DNA of 64,000 nt from Nostoc edaphicum CCNP1411 (GTDB taxonomy: Bacteria > Cyanobacteriota > Cyanobacteriia > Cyanobacteriales > Nostocaceae), in contig NZ_CP054698.1 of the NCBI RefSeq assembly GCF_014023275.1, positions 3,224,001 to 3,288,000 on the forward strand. The letters run 5' to 3'. The translations under genes and the position numbers were made by a program. Each line of letters starts with the position of its first letter. The first letter of the stretch is position 1. The notes below the pieces were generated by a model. That model was not told the origin of the DNA. It saw only the letters and a program-made list of their open reading frames with translations, and ran no database searches. Shown here one piece after another: positions 29,185-38,439 of the stretch.

Positions 29185-29512
29185 CCACTCTAGTTTGACT
29201 TAAAACTGTAGGATGATAGGCTATAAGCCTACTTGATTAGATCCGATTTTTGGCGTTGCTGATTTGATGTATAAAAGTTATTAGTTGTGCAACCAAAACT
29301 CTTGTAGAGATGTAAAATTTTACGTCTCTACATTTACAGATAAAAGTTGAATGTAAATATACCTTAAATATTTAATGAATCGTCTGCAATTAACTCGTGT
29401 GCGGAAAATGTGGGTGAAAATGGGTGAGCATCCACCAAATATTTGATCAAGTGCAAAATATTGAAAGCAAGTTGTAATAAATATTTAGAGAACTAGGAAA
29501 GTTATTAATCAA
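29185..29512. other. Spacer with GTAGAGA palindrome
   Basis: AT-rich spacer without a gene. The only structure seen is the palindrome at 29304-29331; the MalG-type gene's promoter must lie in the remainder. Confidence 0.6.
29304..29331. repeat. 28-bp near-perfect palindrome, GTAGAGA family
   Basis: GTAGAGA (29304-29310) pairs with TCTCTAC (29325-29331), and the inner GTAAAATTTTAC is itself palindromic; only one pair is mismatched. Confidence 0.75.
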
Positions 29513-30349
29513 ATGCTGAACTGGAAAAAATCACGATCGCAGATTCTGCTAATGTATGCGCTATTGGGAGCGATCGCACTGGTGATGCTCTTTCCTTTAC
29601 TATGGCTAATTAGTACAGCCTTAAAATCGCCTACTGAAAATATTTTTCAGTCACCGCCACAGTTGTTGCCTAGTCAACCAACACTAAATAACTTCTTTAG
29701 TGTGTGGAACTCTCTACCTTTTGGACAATATCTGTATAACAGTACTTTGGTGTCAGTGCTGACTGTGGGTTTAAATCTGCTGTTTTGCGCTTTAGCCGCC
29801 TATCCGTTGGCAAGATTGTCGTTTGTGGGGCGAGACTGGATTTTTGTGGCGATCGTCTCTACGATTATGATTCCCTTCCAAATCGTGATGATTCCCCTCT
29901 ATATTTTGACAGTCCAGTTGGGTTTGAGAAATACTTATTTAGGGATGATTTTTCCAAGTTTAGCTTCTGCATTTGGGATTTTTCTGTTGCGCCAAGCTTT
30001 TATGGGTGTCCCCAAAGAAATCGAAGAAGCGGCTCGGATGGACGGCAGTTCAGAATTAGGTTTGTGGTGGCATATTATGTTACCAGCAGTTCGCCCTGCA
30101 CTAGTAACTTTAGCTATTTTCGTATTTATTGGTGCTTGGAGTGACTTTTTGTGGCCTTTAATTGTCATCCAAGACGAAAGTTTATACACTCTTCCTTTGG
30201 GCGTCGCGAAGCTAGCAGGGACATTTTCCCTTGACTGGCGTTTGGTAGCTGCTGGCTCAGTAATTGCGATCGCCCCAGTCTTATTACTATTTCTGTTTTT
30301 ACAACGTTATATTGTACCTACGGAAACCGGTAGCGGCGTCAAGGGTTGA
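29513..30349 (+). CDS. ABC sugar transporter permease, MalG type
   Basis: This 278-residue inner-membrane protein has about six hydrophobic helices and the MalG-type EAA loop (EIEEAARMDGSSELGLWWHI) that docks the ATPase. It would form the importer channel with a MalF-type partner, a binding protein and a MalK-type ATPase. No partner lies beside it, but a MalK/UgpC ATPase gene occurs at 46.8 kb. The start is ATG 29513. A G-rich tandem repeat begins at the stop codon. The sugar is unknown. Confidence 0.88.
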   Translation: MLNWKKSRSQILLMYALLGAIALVMLFPLLWLISTALKSPTENIFQSPPQLLPSQPTLNNFFSVWNSLPFGQYLYNSTLVSVLTVGLNLLFCALAAYPLARLSFVGRDWIFVAIVSTIMIPFQIVMIPLYILTVQLGLRNTYLGMIFPSLASAFGIFLLRQAFMGVPKEIEEAARMDGSSELGLWWHIMLPAVRPALVTLAIFVFIGAWSDFLWPLIVIQDESLYTLPLGVAKLAGTFSLDWRLVAAGSVIAIAPVLLLFLFLQRYIVPTETGSGVKG

Positions 30350-30350
30350 A

Positions 30351-30426
30351 GGGGGTAGGGGGCAGGAGGCAGGGGGGCAGGAGGCAGGGGGCAGGAGGCA
30401 GGGGGAAGGAGGCAGGGAGCAGGGGA
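30351..30426 (+). repeat. G-rich tandem repeat GGGGGCAGGAGGCA
   Basis: Tandem copies of GGCAGGAGGCAGGGG lie between the convergent permease and sugar transferase genes. The runs of G on the plus strand could fold as a G-quadruplex in RNA or DNA. Similar purine-rich units occur inside the CobT-like gene. Confidence 0.7.
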
Positions 30427-30458
30427 GAAAAAACTTTGCCCAATCCCCAATCCCCAAT

Positions 30459-31112
30459 TCAATAAGCACCAGTCTTTTTAAATACCACCCAGATAGTTTT
30501 AACAATCAGACTCAGGTCATAAGTTACAGACCACTTGCGCTGATAATCTATATCCATCTTGACAATGGTTTCAAAGTCTGTGATGCTGGAACGTCCATTA
30601 GCCTGCCATTCTCCGGTAATGCCTGGTTTGACTCGCAATCTATCCCAGTGGTGTGGATCGTAATGGCTAACTTCATCAAGAGTCGGTGGACGAGTACCAA
30701 CTAAACTCATATCCCCTAATAAAACATTCCAAAATTGGGGTAATTCGTCCAAGCTAGTACGCCGCAAAAATTTACCCACACGAGTAATGCGAGGATCGTC
30801 AACGGATTTAAAGATGTGACCTTTAGCTTGGTTTTCAACCAAATGCTTGAGTTTATCAGCATCGACGATCATGGAACGGAATTTCCAAATGCGGAAAGTT
30901 TTTCCGTTCAAACCACACCGAATTTGGGAATAGAATATTGGACTTGGCTCATGAATAGAGGTAGCAATTGCCACAGGAATTGCTACCATAAATGTAATAA
31001 TCAGCCCTACAATGGCTCCAATAATGTCAATTAATCGTTTTCTCACACTTAAAGTTGACGGGTGTGAAGGCTGTTGCGAACAATTAACTGAATAAAGATA
31101 AAGATTATTCAC
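30459..31112 (-). CDS. Polyprenyl-phosphate sugar-1-phosphate transferase, second copy
   Basis: This 217-residue initiating sugar transferase has an N-terminal hydrophobic segment (LIDIIGAIVGLIITFMVAIP), WKFRSMIVDADKLK, TSLDELPQFWNVLLGDMS, VGTRPPT and KPGITGEWQANGR. It shares the enzyme class of the 24184-24945 gene but is shorter and has GTRPPT in place of GPRPLV. It is separated from the gmd-fcl block by unrelated genes and transcribed the other way, so it may initiate a different polysaccharide. Confidence 0.88.
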   Translation of the reverse strand: MNNLYLYSVNCSQQPSHPSTLSVRKRLIDIIGAIVGLIITFMVAIPVAIATSIHEPSPIFYSQIRCGLNGKTFRIWKFRSMIVDADKLKHLVENQAKGHIFKSVDDPRITRVGKFLRRTSLDELPQFWNVLLGDMSLVGTRPPTLDEVSHYDPHHWDRLRVKPGITGEWQANGRSSITDFETIVKMDIDYQRKWSVTYDLSLIVKTIWVVFKKTGAY

Positions 31113-31375
31113 GAGGGCTAACTTATTTTATAACAGGAATTTTTGCATCAGTAGTGTAGACATGGACATGATTTTTAGGCGATTTTTATTACTGTTGATT
31201 GTCGCCACTACTGAGTGTTAATATACACAGATTTTAACCAATAAAAAAACCAAAAAACCAAAATTTACAGAATCTTTCAATTAAAGTGAGAGATTGTAAA
31301 TCTACAGTATTTTTCTCCATCAATAAAAGAGATCCTACTACGGTACACATCCAAACAGTTACTTTCCTGAAGTAC

Positions 31376-32325
31376 GTGCGATTCGTTGATTAGTGAATCA
31401 CGGCAATCAGTCCGTAAATAACTAATCCAGCCCGACAGCAGATTACTGTCACCAAAAGGCTGAACTCTCGGTCAGATGCAAGTGTAAGCCTTGCCATTCA
31501 GACTCAGAATTGACTCCTTATCTGCCCACACCGAACAAGCTCGGTTCTTGTAGAGTGAAGCTGGGAACAGGGCGCAATCAGACGACCGTTGCGGGTTGAC
31601 ACTGGCGCTAATAGGGAGTTCCTATGATGAAACAGAGCCTAGAAAAGCAACTTATGGAAAGGCAAGGCGTAACAAAAAACCCCTGACCTCACTGGAGATA
31701 ATTCCCGCCGAGTATGTACTTAACAACGGCAAGAGTCCAGGGAATCCAGTAGTTGAAATGGCTACATCTAACGGAACAATCAATCTCTCCGAGGGAACGA
31801 ATAAAAACGAGTTGTGGGTCTAGGGGCTTTCGTTCCCCAAGTAGCCCAGACGAGCGGAGGAATCCCCACAATTCGGGCAGGACAGACCGTAATTGGTCTG
31901 AGGTGTTCAGAAAATACAAACTCTAGAAGAGAAAATGATTAGACACAGTTACAAAACTAGTGAATCTTGGAGAGCTTTACCGTGGAAGAAATTCCGCCGA
32001 AATCTTTTCCGCCTTCAAAAGCGCGTATTTAAAGCGGTTCTTGTTGGAGACAAGCGGAAAGCTCGGTCGCTCCAAAAGCTTATTCTAAAATCTACCTCGG
32101 CTCGATTTCTTGCAATTAGACTTGTATCTCAGCTAAACGCTGGCAAAAAGACGGCTGGTATTGATGGGAAGAAATCGCTCTCATTTGAAGAACGCTTCAA
32201 CCTTGAAGAACTACTGAAAATGAATAGTGGAAATTGGAAACATCAAGGACTAAGGGAAATCCCCATCCCCAAAAAGGATGGGACTACCAGAATGCTTAAA
32301 ATACCAACCATCGCGGATAGAACTT
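31376..32325 (+). mobile_element. Group II intron, 3'-truncated
   Basis: The 5' end is assigned to GTGCG at 31376, the bacterial group II consensus, followed by about 550 bases of structured-looking RNA (domain I and beyond) and then the start of the intron-encoded protein at 31935. The right end is cut at 32325 by the inverted repeat of an IS701-type element. Domains V and VI, the rest of the reverse transcriptase and the 3' splice site are not found on the far side of that element, so the intron cannot splice by itself. The exact 5' boundary is an inference. Confidence 0.72.
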
Positions 32326-32330
32326 CTTGA
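31935..32330 (+). pseudogene. Group II intron reverse transcriptase/maturase, N-terminal fragment
   Basis: About 129 residues remain of a protein usually 500-600 residues long. They cover the N-terminal RT0 domain (FRLQKRVFKAVLVGDKRKAR, then NAGKKTAGIDGKKSL) and the start of RT1 (REIPIPKKDGTTRMLKIPTIADR). The sequence breaks right after IPTIADR, where the family continues with a conserved helix, and runs into the IS inverted repeat. The catalytic YADD region is missing. It is certainly non-functional. Confidence 0.88.
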
Positions 32331-33843
32331 GTTTGGACTAATTGGCATTTAGCGGCAATAAATAGAAGCTAAGAGAAAGTTACCCAACATCTTTCAGAGG
32401 CTGAGTTGAGTTGAATCGTTGAAAAAAAGCAGAAACTAAGCAGCAGTTAGATTAGCATTTTTAAGTGATTCTTCGGTTTTAGGTTTTTTAGATGCGTGTT
32501 TTTTGACAGTGGGATAACGGGGACGTAGAGGTGGCTGATGCCCTTGGGCGCGACCAGGTGATTTACCGCGAGTTTTAGGGGGTTGAGCAGGAGTACCAAT
32601 TGCGGCTAAAATTAGTGGAAAGGCTTGTGCCACACGTCCTGGAGACAGTGTATCCTGATTCGATTGCCAAGGCAATGGGGGAGTCGATACAGGCAACTCT
32701 AGCTAGCCAGAGTTGCCAAGTTAACAGGGGCATCAGGTCACTCCATCGCTCTGCTGCCTGAGTAGAACTAAGTTGAGGGTGTGTCCAATACAACCTCTGC
32801 TTCGCAAATAGATACCAATGCTCAAGGGCAAAACGGCGTAAGTATTTGTGCCAGAGATCCTCTAATGCAGGCATTGTCTGACCCAACCAAGCTAGCCATA
32901 AGGGTTGGAACTTACGATTACGTCCTACTGGTTTGATGACCTCGACGCGAATAATTTCCATTGCCCGGTTTGGGGATTGAAGAAAATGAAACCCACTCCA
33001 ACGCATTACTTTAACTCGACCAATTTTCGGGTCTTCAACTTCTAGAGTTTCAGTTGCCACAGGCCAAGTTTCCGGGTCATTGAGCTTAAACTTATGACCA
33101 TGTTTACAAGGTGCGCCTCGTCCTTTGTAAGTACTGGGTGTACCCCATACACATCGGTTAGATGCTAAACGTAACAACAGGTCTGCGTCAATTTTCTCCG
33201 TAGCTTGGACAAACTTGGCGTTGCCATAACCTCGGTCATAAGCGGCAAGCGGCCTTTTTCCTAACTCACGAGTGATTTGTTTAAGTTGGAATGCTGCTTT
33301 ACTGTTTGGCGTTTCAAAGCTGGTGAGCCGTTCATGTTTCAACGGCAATGCCCAACTCCCATCCGCCTCTGGTATCCACGCTAGCGTGCTGTAACTTTGT
33401 CCGATGCCTATACTTCCCCTGGAGTCCCCATGAAAAGTTCTTTCTTTTAGTGTCTTCGCTTCTGGTCTTGCCCAAAAACTATGATCCCCTGCTAGAAATG
33501 GCTGTTCATCCGTCGCTACCTCCTGTACCAGCAGTTTCATCAACTTCCTCTTCGGTGGGCGACTATCATGCAGTGCTGCATAAATGCTCGACCATTGCCG
33601 TCGAAATACTGGGCTTTGTGACAAGCTTACAAATGATGGGATACTCGGACTTGTTAATACTGCATCCATCAATTCAAATACTGCATCTTTGGCCTTCCCC
33701 AAACTATCGTAGATAGCTTGGCGGAATTTTTCTAGTTGTGTCAGGATCATCACGTCAATGATTTATCGATTACTTTCATTGACTTTACGGCAGTCAGCAG
33801 TAACACTGACTGCTTTTCTCTAGCCTTTTAGTCCAAAGTCCAG
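32326..33843 (-). mobile_element. IS701-type insertion sequence, 1518 bp
   Basis: Imperfect 21-bp terminal inverted repeats at 32326-32346 and 33823-33843 match at 17 positions around a shared core TTTGGACTAA. The single transposase gene lies on the minus strand. The flanking tetramers (ACTT left, GTAC right) do not match, so no target duplication remains. This fits loss of neighbouring DNA, including the rest of the intron, after insertion. Family placement rests on the transposase and the length. Confidence 0.75.
32436..33753 (-). pseudogene. IS701-type transposase with C-terminal frameshift
   Basis: The frame from GTG 33753 encodes a DDE transposase: FLAGDHSFWARP carries the first Asp and AAYDRGYGN the second, with RFALEHWYLFAKQR before the third acidic position. 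The reading frame shifts near 32693-32705. The natural C-terminus (STPPLPWQSNQDTLSPGRVA, then GTPAQPPKTRGKSPG...RPRYPTVKK) continues in another frame to TAG 32436. Together they make about 437 residues, the expected size. The catalytic core is intact but the tail is not, so activity is doubtful. Confidence 0.8.
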
Positions 33844-33852
33844 GTACTAGTC

Positions 33853-36800
33853 TCAATGATGAACCTCTAAGGCAAAATTCACCGTGTATGGTTCCTCAAG
33901 TGATTGCTGATTACTAGCCTTGATTGCATTTAGATAGCGACGCAAAGACAACAGTTGTTGGGAATTGGGACGATAAGTGAGACTCCCTTGTTTTTCAAAA
34001 AGTGGTGCTATGGCGATCGCCTGATAGTCAGGATTTTCTTGCGAACTCTGGGTGAGCCAGGTTGATTCTGTGACTGAAGGTATCAAACCGGAAGGCAATT
34101 CACCTTCCAAAAAAGCCAGCAGGCGTTGCTGACAAGTGCGAGTATTAATCCCGCGCCCCTCAAATAACTGGATAACTTCACCGAAAGATAAGGATCGCTC
34201 TGGTAACAACCGTAGCAATTCTGTAAACAAGAAATAATCAGTGTATTGTTGCCTGGGTATATCTAATATTTGGGGATGCAGAGGCAGCATCGCCAAACCA
34301 TAAGCAACCCGACTGCAATTAGGAGCGCCGTTTTCGCCGAGATATAAATCTTGCATAATCTTGGCACTGGGGAGTTTTTGCCGTAGCCAGCGGTTCACCG
34401 TCCCGACACAAGCCACCCCACCAGTCAGGATCGCTTGATTAATGGATTCTGTAGGAATGCCACGAGCTACCAATAACTTGTTGAGTTCTCGGTTTAGGCG
34501 GCGTACAAAGGGGATAAATACCTGGCTTTCTAAGTCTCGTCGCTGCAAAATCCACCGCTGATCGGCTAATTCCAGAGTAAAAGAGTCTTGGTGTTGCAAA
34601 ATCAGCTTTAAGGCTAGTGCCGCATCTAATACCGCCTGTCCTAGAAGAGAACTTTCTAGACGCTGCTGGAGGCGAATCCGAGCGGTGATATCTGGCTCTC
34701 CGACTCTGGGTAATTCTAATTCTTCTAACCCTAAAGTCTGCCAACGCATTTGGTCTAAACCAGGAATTGAGGGTTGCCATTGCCAAGGATTACTCGTGGT
34801 AGTTTTGCTATCGCTTGGTGTTTCTGAGCGTGATTGCCGAGATTTCGGTGGCAATAGCAGCTGGCAAATAATATCTTGCTCAATTCCCTTGCCAGCATAA
34901 GCAAAACTGTGGAGCATGAAATCATTGTATGTCAATTGCTGCAAGCTTTCTGGTACATTCACCAGCAACATTTCTGTGGCAGTTGTCCCAATGTTAATCA
35001 CAAGGGTGTTGCCAACAATGGGATGTTCGCTGGTTTTGGCTGGATGAGAACCTTGAGTATCGCTTAATTTTATTTGCTCACCGTTAGCAGCATCAAGTTC
35101 TGGGAGTAAACTAGCGATCGCTTCTTCGACAAAAAAGACTTGCTGTGGATGTTGGATAAGTTTGCTAGTGAGTAAAGCTTCCCGCACGTTAAAGCGGTAT
35201 TGTTCCGAGCAACTAGATGGACAGGTGCAAATTACACCAGCAATATTATTGATAATCTTGGGAAAATTTTGTTCGCTGATTCCAACAGCCGCAGCCACTA
35301 AACTAGGGGTGGTACTTGTTTTTTCGGATTTGAGGGTTAATAGTAGCTTAGAGAGCGATCGCACAACCCAAATCAAAGGCCCTGCCGAAAATTCATTTAA
35401 TTGCAAAACAGGTTCCCATTTTTGTCGTTCACTCTTGTAGGGAATGGCTACTTGTAAATAGGGTTTCAACTGGGCCGAGTAGAGATTGTTTGTTGTCGAA
35501 TCTGCTGTTGCTCTCGGTGTTGCAGAAGTGGTGGCCGAGCGATCTTTATCTTGGGCAACAGCCGCAGGTGCCGACTGTTCATGTGTTTCTACACTTTCGT
35601 TTTCACCGTGAGGTATAGAAGCTGTAGGCAGATAAACCTCTGTTGGTAAACGAAACGATTGCTGGAATGAACTTGTTCCCGGCGGATTTTCTGCCGACCA
35701 ATAGATAGGATGTACAACAAAAGTCGAGCGATTTAACAATGCGGCGGAAATTCCTGTTGTACCTAAATCAATTCCTAAATACCAGACTGATTTTAGAACA
35801 TTGGGCGAAACTTCTGGATTATTTATGGAGTTGGAAATTGATGGTAAAGAAGTTTCTTGAACAGGAGTTGTGACTTCCTTTTTTTTTTCAGTTTCTACCA
35901 GGGGAACTGCCAAACTGGGTAAAGCAGCAGTTGAGGTATTCTCTACTACTTGGAGATTTTCAGGGGAAGTTGTGGGGATTGTGTCTTGAATGTTATCAAG
36001 TAGTTCCGAGAAAAGATCCAGGTTAGTAGCTGGCTGCGACTCAGAATTTAGCTGCTGATCAAAATTAGCCAAATCCCGATCTAATTGCTGCAACTGTTCT
36101 TCATCTAAAGAAATATCAGGTACGGCTGGAGCCTGGTTTGACTCAATAGAAAGCAAGTTTTCTTGTGGTGAAGCAGCAATGTAGTTATCTGAAGACGGTT
36201 CTGGCTGATCATCGCGAATTAATGCTTCCGATGTGGCAATATCTTCTTTGCGATCGCGCGGCGTGTCGTAGACAGACACTAAGCTAACAGCAGGCTTTGC
36301 CAACTCAATTTCTGTTACTTCTGGAGTAACTGGTGCTGTAGTTGTGACATCTTCCACAGAAGATGTTACTTCCAGCAGTTGTTGCTCACTATCAGTATCA
36401 GGCAATAGGTCAGTTAGGGTATTAATTGTATCAACACTAGCTGGCTGAGTGTCGAGTTGCACCGGGAAACTGTCTGTTTGTGGGGTAGAGAAGCTAAGAG
36501 GCGAGTCTAGGTTAGTCTCTTCTTCAAAAAATAGTTCTTCCTGTGGTTCTGATGATGAATCTGTGGTTTCTCCTAAAGTCTCAGTCTCTTGGCTCGTCTC
36601 TGGTGTCACAACCGCAGAATCCACAGTTGGAGGAACAGGTGGAGCCTCAGCAATATTCAACGGTGATGGAGAGGCTGTAGAGGTAGATAAGTCATTTGTG
36701 GCAATATCGAGGCTTGGATTACTAACATCACCAACGCCGAATAAACTGGCGTAAAGTTGGTCTACTTCATCACCAATTAATGCAGAAATATCTTGCGATA

Positions 36801-37884
36801 ATTCGGTCGGGGTTTCAGAAGATTCAGACGAGTCTAAACCAAGCTGCAACAGCACTGCATCTAAATCTTCTGTGAGGGTAGTCTCCTGTTCCTCAGAAAT
36901 AATAGTGAGTGGAGATGAAGTTTCTGGCTGTATAAGCTCCAAGGGTTGGGGCGCAACTTCAGCAGCGATCGCGGTTGGTTCAACTAATGATGCTGGTGAA
37001 GATAGTGTCTCAGATTCTACCCCCAAAAAAGATAACTGAGAACTAGGGGATTCTTGCTGCAAATGCTGGGTCAAATTATTGAGAAAGCTGGCCATCAGCT
37101 GCTCGCCTTGCATCCCCTTGCTATGCATTCTTGCTAATGCTTGCGAGAGGGATTCGTAATAAGTATTAATGTTGCGCTGTAGTGCCTCAAAGACTACATT
37201 CACCGTCCCATCTAGGGATAATAGGCGTTGATCCAACTCCCTGGCTAGATGGGTTAATCGCTCCACACTATCTGGTGATTCTAAAAAAGTTTGAGTTGCA
37301 GAGTTTGTGTGATTAGATGCTCTTGAAGAACTGGCGGAATTTTCCCCCGTCTGTCCTACCAGTGGCGTTAAAGTTGGCACAAGACGACTCATGAGTACCT
37401 GTAAAAACTCGGTAATCATCTGCTCCTGGTTTGTCAACTGTTGCGCTAGGGAGTAGTTTTGCAAACGCTTTTGTTCTAACTGTCGAATTTCCTGTATGAG
37501 AGTGGCTCGCTCTTGCAAAAGCGATTCTAATTCCGATCGCAACGGCTGAATCAATCTCGAAAATTCATTTTTTAATTGTCCGACGCCAACAGTATTCTGT
37601 TCTTGACTGGGTTCAATCTGCGGCAAGGAATACTGGTTATAATCACGATCAATAAATTTTGTTACCAAGGGCGAACGCGGTTCTTCAGAAGACTGATTTG
37701 GGATGCCGCTCTCTAATGCTTCTTTTTCTTGCAACTTCACCAAGAAGTCCCGAATTCTTTCTAAAACTTCTTTAGGCTCTTGCGCCTGACCAGACAGAAA
37801 TCTAGACAGGCGCTTGCCACCGCTGGCAAGCAAGTTGTCAATGTCTGCAATCAACTTTTGAATTTCATCTGCACTGGAAGTCAC
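33853..37884 (-). CDS. Large protein with C-terminal Hsp70/actin-type ATPase domain
   Basis: This is a 1343-residue protein in three parts. Residues 1-280 are helical with coiled-coil-like stretches (EFSRLIQPLRSELESLLQER near 107-126). Residues about 280-695 are a long acidic, Ser/Thr/Pro/Glu-rich linker, likely disordered. Residues about 700-1340 form an Hsp70-like ATPase: phosphate-1 motif IDLGTTG at 705-711, phosphate-2 INIGTTATEM at 963-972 and adenosine motif ILTGGVACVGTV at 1152-1163. No DnaK substrate-binding domain follows. Known DnaK proteins are half this size and have the ATPase first. The domain order suggests a scaffold or cytoskeleton-like factor, but the role is unknown. It ends 10 bp from the IS701-type element. 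Confidence 0.75.
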   Translation of the reverse strand: MTSSADEIQKLIADIDNLLASGGKRLSRFLSGQAQEPKEVLERIRDFLVKLQEKEALESGIPNQSSEEPRSPLVTKFIDRDYNQYSLPQIEPSQEQNTVGVGQLKNEFSRLIQPLRSELESLLQERATLIQEIRQLEQKRLQNYSLAQQLTNQEQMITEFLQVLMSRLVPTLTPLVGQTGENSASSSRASNHTNSATQTFLESPDSVERLTHLARELDQRLLSLDGTVNVVFEALQRNINTYYESLSQALARMHSKGMQGEQLMASFLNNLTQHLQQESPSSQLSFLGVESETLSSPASLVEPTAIAAEVAPQPLELIQPETSSPLTIISEEQETTLTEDLDAVLLQLGLDSSESSETPTELSQDISALIGDEVDQLYASLFGVGDVSNPSLDIATNDLSTSTASPSPLNIAEAPPVPPTVDSAVVTPETSQETETLGETTDSSSEPQEELFFEEETNLDSPLSFSTPQTDSFPVQLDTQPASVDTINTLTDLLPDTDSEQQLLEVTSSVEDVTTTAPVTPEVTEIELAKPAVSLVSVYDTPRDRKEDIATSEALIRDDQPEPSSDNYIAASPQENLLSIESNQAPAVPDISLDEEQLQQLDRDLANFDQQLNSESQPATNLDLFSELLDNIQDTIPTTSPENLQVVENTSTAALPSLAVPLVETEKKKEVTTPVQETSLPSISNSINNPEVSPNVLKSVWYLGIDLGTTGISAALLNRSTFVVHPIYWSAENPPGTSSFQQSFRLPTEVYLPTASIPHGENESVETHEQSAPAAVAQDKDRSATTSATPRATADSTTNNLYSAQLKPYLQVAIPYKSERQKWEPVLQLNEFSAGPLIWVVRSLSKLLLTLKSEKTSTTPSLVAAAVGISEQNFPKIINNIAGVICTCPSSCSEQYRFNVREALLTSKLIQHPQQVFFVEEAIASLLPELDAANGEQIKLSDTQGSHPAKTSEHPIVGNTLVINIGTTATEMLLVNVPESLQQLTYNDFMLHSFAYAGKGIEQDIICQLLLPPKSRQSRSETPSDSKTTTSNPWQWQPSIPGLDQMRWQTLGLEELELPRVGEPDITARIRLQQRLESSLLGQAVLDAALALKLILQHQDSFTLELADQRWILQRRDLESQVFIPFVRRLNRELNKLLVARGIPTESINQAILTGGVACVGTVNRWLRQKLPSAKIMQDLYLGENGAPNCSRVAYGLAMLPLHPQILDIPRQQYTDYFLFTELLRLLPERSLSFGEVIQLFEGRGINTRTCQQRLLAFLEGELPSGLIPSVTESTWLTQSSQENPDYQAIAIAPLFEKQGSLTYRPNSQQLLSLRRYLNAIKASNQQSLEEPYTVNFALEVHH

Positions 37885-38439
37885 TTTTATTACCTTACGT
37901 AGAAAATTATGTCAACTAATGTGACGATTACCTTACAATCACCGTACCCTATGGGTATTTTGCTATACGCAGCATCGACCATAGGAGAAATTTTGAGTGG
38001 CAAAAGCCGCTACTTGAACTTGTGACTGTCATTATGTTATGGATTACTGGGAGTCGTGGCAATCTTCAGTCAGCGTTTGTGTGAGAAGCTTAGTCTTGCA
38101 GGTCATTGGTTGCCTATTTTTGGAAATCGCTAAAATACCTGAGCAATAATTTACTCCCTTTAGTATCATTGATGTTGTTTGCCTATATTCTTAACTAATC
38201 GAGTTTGCAGTGCAGCTAGCCCTTAAGCAATACAACCGCCGGCTATAAACTACTTTTTGCAAAACTTTTACCCCGTTTAAACTTATAGGTAAAGATTATT
38301 TAGAAAAACGTTCTTGTCGCTTTCTTATGTAGCATAGTTTAGTTTTCTCTTTGAAAGGGAGCTGTGCAATGATGGCTTAGGCTAAAAATGGCGCTCTTGT
38401 TTGTTGTGTTTATATAGCAGCTTCAATAAAAATGTGGTA
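37885..38439. other. Divergent promoter region, no gene seen
   Basis: This 555-base spacer separates the Hsp70-like gene (leftward) and the Crp/Fnr gene (rightward). No open frame or repeat of note is seen; it must hold both promoters. Confidence 0.5.

Noticed and set aside
31596..31823. 75-residue frame within the group II intron RNA region
   Set aside because: It lies in the structured intron RNA ahead of the real reverse transcriptase frame.
36449..36754. 101-residue plus-strand frame opposite the Hsp70-like gene
   Set aside because: It is a shadow of the Ser/Thr-rich linker on the other strand.
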